NCBI GenBank assembly: GCA_964545075.1
Contig: CAZJFS010000178.1
Span: forward strand, 1-8,936
DNA from: DAOPXV01 sp035352535
GTDB taxonomy: Bacteria > Muiribacteriota > UBA9980
Length of the DNA stretch: 8,936 nt
Direction: 5' to 3'
Shown: positions 4,327-8,936 of the stretch, one piece after another
Position numbering within the stretch: position 1 is the stretch's first letter
Layout of the letters: every line of letters starts with the position of its first letter
Notes under the pieces: generated by a model
What the model saw: only the letters and a program-made list of their open reading frames with translations
Databases searched by the model: none
What the model was told of the DNA's origin: nothing
Program-made: the position numbers and the translations under genes

Positions 4327-7078
4327 TTCAATAAAATATCGAATTGAAAAAATGACGGCCGCCATGGTTTTGATGCTCATGACGGCCGTCATTTTGACGC
4401 TTCCCGGAGCCGGCGTTGCTTACAGCGCGAGGCGCGCCAGGGCCGCGGCCGCGAATGAAGTTAAAGAAAGGATTTCCGGAGAGGCCGAGGCGGCTAACGC
4501 ATCAGGCATCAAGCTTTTCGAGGGCGGAAATTATGCTTCCGCGGCCGAAAAGTTCGAGGAGGCGCTCGCGAGCTCTCCGGATTATACCGAAGCCGCTTTT
4601 AATATGGGATTGTGCGATTTTATGAGCGGCGATTACCAAACGGCGGTAAGCCGCCTGCATGAAGTTTTAAAGAGAGACCCGGAATTTCCGGAGGCTATTT
4701 CTTATCTCGGGCAGGCTTATTCCAACCTTATCTCGTCCTTCGAGCAGAAGGGCGATTACGCATCGGCAATTCGTTGCGCCGGCGAATATTCCAAACAATA
4801 TTTTACGGACGATGCGAAGAAGAATGAACTCGCTGAACTTGTAAGCGGATTGATAGCGAAGGCGGCTTCCGCTTCGGCGGTCGCGCCGAAAGCCGCGAAT
4901 GAAGCGAATGACGGGAAAGCGGTTTCGGCGCCGCCGGTCGTCAAGGAAGGCGACGTCGTTGAAAAACTCGCGGCGCTGTTATCAAAAAATCCTTCAAACC
5001 GTCCGGCCGCGGCCGAACTTAGAAAATCGATCGGGGCGCGCAGGATTTCGGGCGGGTTTTCCCAGGGCGAGTTCGATATGCTTGAAAAAGCCTTGAATTC
5101 AGCGGTTGAGGAAGATATGCGCAACCTGACCGCTCACGGCGCTCTCGGCGATCTTTATCTTATGCGCGGGAATGTGGAACGGGCCGAATACCATTATCAG
5201 ATGGTATTGATCGCCGATCCTGCGGATCTGGCGGCGAGCGCTGGAATGGCGGCGGCCAGGAAAAAAAAGAGCGATTCCGCCAGGATATCCGAACTCGCAT
5301 ATCCTGAAATACGGGACGCGATGAGAACTTCCGAAGTCGAATCGGCAGGCTCCGTTCAGGAAATTTCTTCACGCGTTCCGGCTGCCGGGCCGGCCACCGA
5401 AGAGATCGAAACCGTGGACGTCGCCGATGACGAGAACCGGATACTTTCGACGACGATCGCGCAGAACATACCGCGTGAAATATCGGGGCTTAAGGAAAAA
5501 ATCGAAAAAAGCGCCGCGGACATTGAAGATCTTATAAAAACGGCGTGCTACTATATATCTAAAAAAGAATATAAGACCGCTGAAAAGATCATAAACGTGG
5601 CTTTTACCGTGGACCCTTCAGACCATGAGACGAATTATCTGATGGCGTTCGTAAAGGTCAGGCTGAAGAAGAAGGACGAGGCGCTTCCTTACCTGTTCAG
5701 CCTTAATCCCGACACGCTCAGCGACGCCAGGCTTTTACACGACGCCGGCGTTCTGTATATGAGATTGAAAAAGCCTGAATACGCCGTTAAATTTTTTGAA
5801 AAAGGCATAGAGGCCGACGCCGGTTATATTGAAAACTATCTTTCGATGGCGATCTATTATTCGCGTATCAACGATTTTGAATCGGCCAGAAAATATTTCG
5901 CCTCCCTGGCCTCGATCGACCCGAAAAGCATGCGAATCCTCTATTTTACAGCTCTTGCGGCTAAACGCGAGGGCCGCTTCGAAGAGTTCACTCAGATAGT
6001 AAAAAAAATGCAGGAGATGTCGGCTAACGATCCGTATTCAAAGAAAATCCGCCGTCAGATGGGGATGGCCCCGAGCGAGCAGCTTTTGAATTTCGAGAGC
6101 GATTCCTCGCTTGTAGAGACGGCGAAAAATTACCTTAGAATGGGCGATCAGGCAAGGGCGAAGGCTAAACTTCGCGACGCCTTGCGCATAAACCCTTCGT
6201 CTTATCAGGCGAATGAGATGATGGCCACGATCTCGCATAAGGAAGGCGCCGTGATAGCGCGCATAATTCATCTTTTGAAGATGTATGAGACGCGTCCGTC
6301 GACGGAACTTTGCCTCGAGCTGGGAAGGGCGTTTTTTGGCGCCGGCCTCAAGGAACTCGGCCGCGAATACTATATAAAATATATCAATCGCTCGCCTTCG
6401 GATGTTCAGGCGAAACTTGAATTTGCCGAATATTTGAAGAACTCAGGCGCCGTGATTTCAGCGAAGACATTGTGCGAGGCTATTATTCAGCGCGCAAAAT
6501 CCGGTCAGGAGACGGCTATGGCCGAAGCGCTGAACAATTCCATGGCGGACCTGCCGGACGATACTTCTGAAGCCGAATTCAAAACCCTTTCCGAAGCGGG
6601 CGCGGCGAATTTTATAGAACTCGCGAAAGCCTTGCATAGCGGGGAGATGTTTAAGATGGTCGAGCATATAGCGCTTCAATATTCAGCGACGCCGGGCGAT
6701 ATTCCGGTGGATTTCCTGGAACTGTACGCGTCTTCGCTTTTCAGGCTGAAAAAATACGTGAAGGCGGTTGACGCCTATAAGAAAATGGCGGCTCGAGAAC
6801 GCACTAATTTTTATCCGTACGCTCAAATAGGGCTTATTTATATGAAGAAAAACAACTACAGGGCGGCCGAGCAATATTTCAGGCAGAGCCTTATATATAA
6901 GCCTGACGAGGCCGAAGTGCTCATGAATCTCGGCGACGCGTGCTTTTTCCAGAGAAATTTCGAGGATGCCGAGGTGGCTTACGCCGAAGGGAACGCAGTG
7001 GCGCGTAATTCTCTTATCGCGGAAGAGCTTAAACTTAAATGGGACCGGGTTAAACAGATATTAAAAAACAAAAGATAG
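4295..7078 (+). CDS. Large exported TPR-repeat protein
   Basis: A 927-residue protein that starts with an export signal and is otherwise built mainly of tetratricopeptide repeats. The ATG at 4295 is chosen because AGGA (4285-4288) lies 6 nt upstream and it gives a basic N-terminus (MKYRFQAFLNSSIKYRIEK) before a hydrophobic segment at about 20-43. The in-frame ATG at 4352 has no ribosome binding site and no positive charge before the hydrophobic stretch. There is no lipobox Cys; the segment may be cleaved near VAYSA or remain as an anchor. TPR-like helix pairs are visible at about 70-195, 280-330, 410-590, 610-725 and 805-920 (for example NYASAAEKFEEAL, EYAVKFFEKGIEAD, NYRAAEQYFRQSLIYKPDE), separated by an Ala-rich linker (about 195-230) and an acidic linker (about 340-400). 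No catalytic motif is seen. It probably acts as an extracytoplasmic scaffold for protein assemblies; the partner is unknown. It sits where Bacillus has ctc and lies in one operon with prs and pth. Confidence 0.85.
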   Translation: MKYRFQAFLNSSIKYRIEKMTAAMVLMLMTAVILTLPGAGVAYSARRARAAAANEVKERISGEAEAANASGIKLFEGGNYASAAEKFEEALASSPDYTEAAFNMGLCDFMSGDYQTAVSRLHEVLKRDPEFPEAISYLGQAYSNLISSFEQKGDYASAIRCAGEYSKQYFTDDAKKNELAELVSGLIAKAASASAVAPKAANEANDGKAVSAPPVVKEGDVVEKLAALLSKNPSNRPAAAELRKSIGARRISGGFSQGEFDMLEKALNSAVEEDMRNLTAHGALGDLYLMRGNVERAEYHYQMVLIADPADLAASAGMAAARKKKSDSARISELAYPEIRDAMRTSEVESAGSVQEISSRVPAAGPATEEIETVDVADDENRILSTTIAQNIPREISGLKEKIEKSAADIEDLIKTACYYISKKEYKTAEKIINVAFTVDPSDHETNYLMAFVKVRLKKKDEALPYLFSLNPDTLSDARLLHDAGVLYMRLKKPEYAVKFFEKGIEADAGYIENYLSMAIYYSRINDFESARKYFASLASIDPKSMRILYFTALAAKREGRFEEFTQIVKKMQEMSANDPYSKKIRRQMGMAPSEQLLNFESDSSLVETAKNYLRMGDQARAKAKLRDALRINPSSYQANEMMATISHKEGAVIARIIHLLKMYETRPSTELCLELGRAFFGAGLKELGREYYIKYINRSPSDVQAKLEFAEYLKNSGAVISAKTLCEAIIQRAKSGQETAMAEALNNSMADLPDDTSEAEFKTLSEAGAANFIELAKALHSGEMFKMVEHIALQYSATPGDIPVDFLELYASSLFRLKKYVKAVDAYKKMAARERTNFYPYAQIGLIYMKKNNYRAAEQYFRQSLIYKPDEAEVLMNLGDACFFQRNFEDAEVAYAEGNAVARNSLIAEELKLKWDRVKQILKNKR
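4349..4395 (+). repeat. Inverted/direct repeat and palindrome in the TPR-gene signal sequence
   Basis: AAAATGACGGCC (4349-4360) is perfectly complementary in reverse to GGCCGTCATTTT (4384-4395). The right part contains a 14-bp perfect palindrome, ATGACGGCCGTCAT (4379-4392), and its half-site ATGACGGCCG is also present in direct orientation at 4352-4361, exactly 27 nt (nine codons) upstream. The codons involved encode the repeated Met-Thr-Ala of the hydrophobic segment, so the repeat may be a by-product of coding; an operator or RNA hairpin is possible. Confidence 0.5.
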
Positions 7079-7080
7079 GC

Positions 7081-7084
7081 GGAG
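7081..7084 (+). promoter_or_regulatory. Ribosome binding site of pth
   Basis: GGAG lies 9 nt before the ATG at 7094. The gap after the TPR gene stop codon is only 15 nt, so pth is expected to be on the same transcript. Confidence 0.55.
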
Positions 7085-7093
7085 TGAAGGTTT

Positions 7094-7759
7094 ATGCATA
7101 TCATATGCGGCCTGGGCAATCCGGGCAGGAAATACGCGAGTACGCGTCATAATATAGGGTTTATGGTTATCGATGAGCTGGCGTCGAAACTCGCTAAAGC
7201 TTCGCCGGAATCTTTTTCAAACAAGTTCAAGGGCGAATTTTTAACCGTAAAAAAGTCGGAGAGCGAGATAATATTAGTGAAACCTCAGACTTATATGAAC
7301 CTTTCGGGTGAGTGTCTTCGCGATATTGCCGGATTTTATAAGGTCGCGGCGGCGAACGTCATAGTCGTATGCGACGACGTAAGCCTTCCATTTGGCAAAA
7401 TTCGCGTCAGGGCGGCCGGAAGCGATGGCGGACATAACGGGCTGAAATCGATCTTCGGGCTTATGGGCTCAAATTCTATAGCGCGCGTGCGCGTGGGGAT
7501 AGGCGCCATGCAGGAACCGAGAGACGGCGGAGCCGTGGCAGCGGGCCAGCCAGACTATTCGAAGATAGACCTGGCGGATTATGTTTTGATGAAATTCTCG
7601 CAGGCCGAGAGCGCTCATCTTAAAAGCGTCATAGAATTCGCGTCTCTCGCCGTTACGGCCTTCGTTGAAAAGGGTTTGAATTTCGCCATGAACAATTTTA
7701 ATAACAAGTTCGGATTCAGCCTTCCGCATGCCCCGGAAAAAGAAAAAACGGGCGAATAA
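7094..7759 (+). CDS. pth: Peptidyl-tRNA hydrolase
   Basis: Cleaves the ester bond of peptidyl-tRNAs that drop off the ribosome, freeing tRNA for reuse; it is a soluble cytoplasmic enzyme, essential in most bacteria. The bacterial Pth signature is complete: GLGNPG (6-11), Y-x-x-TRHNIGF with catalytic His19, KPQTYMNLSGE with Asn69, CDDVSLPFGKIR with Asp94, and GSDGGHNGLKSI with Asn115. It has 221 residues against about 190 for many homologues. The extra length comes from a Gly/Ala-rich insert at about 138-157, between VRVGIGA and the conserved DYVLMKFS, and from a charged C-terminal tail. It is the last gene of the glmU-prs-TPR-pth run; a new promoter follows within 40 nt of its stop codon. Confidence 0.97.
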   Translation: MHIICGLGNPGRKYASTRHNIGFMVIDELASKLAKASPESFSNKFKGEFLTVKKSESEIILVKPQTYMNLSGECLRDIAGFYKVAAANVIVVCDDVSLPFGKIRVRAAGSDGGHNGLKSIFGLMGSNSIARVRVGIGAMQEPRDGGAVAAGQPDYSKIDLADYVLMKFSQAESAHLKSVIEFASLAVTAFVEKGLNFAMNNFNNKFGFSLPHAPEKEKTGE

Positions 7760-7795
7760 TGAAATATTCTGATTTTAAAATATATCTTTATTTTA

Positions 7796-7824
7796 TTGAC
7801 AAATAATAAAAATTAATGTAAACT
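7796..7824 (+). promoter_or_regulatory. Sigma-70-type promoter of the sigma-factor gene
   Basis: A perfect TTGACA (7796-7801) is followed after exactly 17 bases by TAAACT (7819-7824, 4/6 of consensus), in very AT-rich DNA. Transcription should begin near 7831. This suggests the FliA/WhiG-type gene is transcribed by the housekeeping sigma factor and separately from pth. Confidence 0.7.
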
Positions 7825-7831
7825 GTAAATT

Positions 7832-7880
7832 TAATGACGGCAATAAAGCCGTTGTTATTATATTTTTATTTTTGGTGTTC
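7832..7880 (+). other. 5'-leader hairpin followed by a T-rich tract
   Basis: Bases 7832-7841 pair with 7848-7857: a 10-bp stem with core ACGGC/GCCGT, two G-T wobbles and an AATAAA loop. A T-rich run follows (to about 7875). The hairpin lies almost at the predicted transcription start, about 68 nt before the TTG start codon. It could be a 5' stabilising structure, an attenuator for the sigma-factor transcript, or a terminator for transcripts reading through from pth. The sequence does not decide between these. Confidence 0.5.
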
Positions 7881-7910
7881 GTTAGTTTGCATCGAAAAGT
7901 AATTGATGTG

Positions 7911-7916
7911 AGGGGG
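7911..7916 (+). promoter_or_regulatory. Ribosome binding site deciding the sigma-factor start
   Basis: AGGGGG lies 8 nt before TTG at 7925. No ATG or GTG in frame close by has a comparable site, so the TTG is the likely start. Confidence 0.65.
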
Positions 7917-7924
7917 ATTCTACG

Positions 7925-8707
7925 TTGTGTGATGTCGACAGGGATTGTGAGATTTGGGAAAAATATAAAAAAAATCATGATCCTAAGATCAGGGACCAGA
8001 TCATTTTAAAATATGCTCCTTACGTGAAATATATAGCCAACAGGGTCGCTATGGGGCTGCCGCCTAACGTTGACGTCGAGGATCTTTATGGTTACGGCAT
8101 ATTCGGCCTTATGGACGCCATAGAGAAATTCGAGCCGCAGCGCAAGATTCAGTTCAAGACATATGCCCAGACTCGCGTGCGCGGCGCCATACTCGATGAA
8201 CTTAGAAAAATGGATTGGACGCCGCGTTCGGTGCGCCAGAAAGCAAGACAGCTCGAAAAGGCATACATACAGCTTGAAAACACTCTCGGAAGGGCCGCCA
8301 GCGACGAGGAAGTCGCCGGATATATGAAAATATCCCTTGAAGAGCTATACGAATGGTATAAAGATACGCGCGGATCATTTCTGCTTTCGCTTGACGATCT
8401 TCTTTATTCTGAGGACGACGGCGTGACGGTAGGCGACAGTGTGCCAGCCAGCGAAGCGGATAATCCTCAGATCCAGATCGAACAAAAAGAGCTTAAGCAG
8501 ATGCTCGTCAAGGCTATCAACGGCCTCGCCGAAAGGGAAAAACTCGTATTGACGCTTTATTACTATGAGGAAATGACGCTCAAGGAGATCGGGGCCATTC
8601 TTAACGTTTCGGATTCGAGGGTTTCGCAGCTTCATACGAAGGCCATACTTAAGCTGCGCGCCAAACTTTCGGTTGTCAGAAAGGGTTCTAAAGCCGGCGA
8701 AGATTAA
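7925..8707 (+). CDS. fliA: RNA polymerase sigma factor, FliA/WhiG (sigma-28) type
   Basis: An alternative sigma factor of 260 residues that directs RNA polymerase to a special promoter set, normally flagellar/chemotaxis genes (FliA, SigD) or, for WhiG, sporulation genes. Region 2 (about 24-95) carries YAPYVKYIANRVAMGLP, DVEDLYGYGIFGLMDAIEKF and KFxTYAQTRVRGAILDELRKMDW; the run DELRKMDWTPRSVRQKAR (91-108) is typical of this subgroup. Region 3 follows (about 100-175). Region 4 (about 192-250) ends with the helix-turn-helix MTLKEIGAILNVSDSRVSQLHTKAILKLR. TTG is chosen as start because of the AGGGGG site. The gene has its own strong promoter with a hairpin leader. A Jag_N-type gene follows after 52 nt. 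Choosing between FliA and WhiG function would need its regulon; no anti-sigma gene (flgM) is in the window. Confidence 0.93.
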   Translation: MCDVDRDCEIWEKYKKNHDPKIRDQIILKYAPYVKYIANRVAMGLPPNVDVEDLYGYGIFGLMDAIEKFEPQRKIQFKTYAQTRVRGAILDELRKMDWTPRSVRQKARQLEKAYIQLENTLGRAASDEEVAGYMKISLEELYEWYKDTRGSFLLSLDDLLYSEDDGVTVGDSVPASEADNPQIQIEQKELKQMLVKAINGLAEREKLVLTLYYYEEMTLKEIGAILNVSDSRVSQLHTKAILKLRAKLSVVRKGSKAGED

Positions 8708-8745
8708 ACTTGAACGAGGTCTTTCATAATCAGGCAATAATTTAT

Positions 8746-8752
8746 GATGGGG
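8746..8752 (+). promoter_or_regulatory. Ribosome binding site of the Jag_N-domain gene
   Basis: The G-rich stretch GATGGGG ends 7 nt before the ATG at 8760. No promoter is evident in the 52-nt gap, so this gene is probably co-transcribed with the sigma factor. Confidence 0.5.
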
Positions 8753-8759
8753 TTTTTTC

Positions 8760-8936
8760 ATGAGTAACGATTTCGTTATTTTCGAGGGCGAAACGCAGGA
8801 AAAAGCCGTTGATAACGGCCTTAAGTCGCTGGGATATTCTATATCCCAGGTTGAAGTCAAACTCATTGAAAAAGGCTCGACCTCTTTTCTCGGTATCGTC
8901 ACAAAACCATATAAAATAGGAATAAGGCTCCATCAG
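8760..8936 (+). CDS. Jag_N-domain protein, probably FapA/DUF342 type (3' partial)
   Basis: The reading frame from ATG 8760 is open to the right edge, giving the first 59 residues. FEGETQEKAVDNGLKSLGYSISQVEVKLIEKG followed by SFLGIVTKPYKIGIRL has the pattern of a Jag_N domain: E-G-x-T-x-E-x-A, then V-E-V, then F-L-G and K-P. In KhpB/Jag proteins this domain precedes KH and R3H RNA-binding domains. In many FapA-like (DUF342, flagellar assembly protein A) proteins it precedes a long beta-helical domain, and such genes are often next to a sigma-28 gene. The neighbour here therefore favours FapA, but the deciding part lies outside the window. The usual KKGFLG motif reads STSFLG. Confidence 0.75.
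   Translation, partial: MSNDFVIFEGETQEKAVDNGLKSLGYSISQVEVKLIEKGSTSFLGIVTKPYKIGIRLHQ

Noticed and set aside
7772..7781. ATTTTAAAAT palindrome after pth as a terminator
   Set aside because: It is AT-only with no loop or GC core, so it would not form a stable hairpin.

Overview
This window is a mostly co-directional (+ strand) block of bacterial housekeeping genes with a few less ordinary pieces. Read left to right it holds: the 3' part of a coiled-coil protein with a receiver-like C-terminal domain; spoVG; a tRNA-Gln(TTG); a hairpin terminator; glmU; prs; a long exported TPR-repeat protein; pth; a FliA/WhiG-type sigma factor; and the first 59 codons of a gene starting with a Jag_N domain, probably a FapA/DUF342-type protein. 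No stretch longer than about 165 bases lacks a gene. I see no insertion sequence, CRISPR array, rRNA, integrase or phage gene.

Organism: spoVG-glmU-prs-pth in this order is the arrangement known from Bacillus and relatives, where ctc (ribosomal protein L25) sits between prs and pth. Here a 927-residue TPR protein occupies the ctc position. A flagellar/developmental sigma factor followed by a Jag_N-type gene is also seen in Firmicutes and some deep-branching phyla. Coding DNA is of middling GC with frequent ATA isoleucine codons, while the spacers are AT-rich. Starts are often TTG or GTG behind good Shine-Dalgarno sequences. This fits a Firmicute-like or deep-branching, possibly uncultured, bacterium. 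The sequence alone does not fix the phylum.

Layout and expression: a sigma-70-type promoter (TTGCAA-17-TAGAAT) lies just before spoVG and probably drives spoVG plus tRNA-Gln up to a 12-bp terminator hairpin. glmU, prs, the TPR gene and pth follow with short gaps or overlap (43 nt, 32-nt overlap, 15 nt) and look like one operon, fed by readthrough or by a weak promoter I cannot place firmly. A second strong promoter (TTGACA-17-TAAACT) follows pth and starts the sigma-factor transcript. That transcript opens with a hairpin almost at its 5' end.

How the genes work together: GlmU makes UDP-GlcNAc for peptidoglycan and envelope polymers, Prs makes PRPP for nucleotides, and Pth recycles peptidyl-tRNA. 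SpoVG is a small nucleic-acid-binding regulator. The sigma factor and the Jag_N/FapA-like gene point to motility or a developmental programme. I found no clear new multi-gene system. The most novel pieces are the partial coiled-coil/pseudo-receiver protein, the TPR protein in the ctc position, and two leader/terminator RNA structures.
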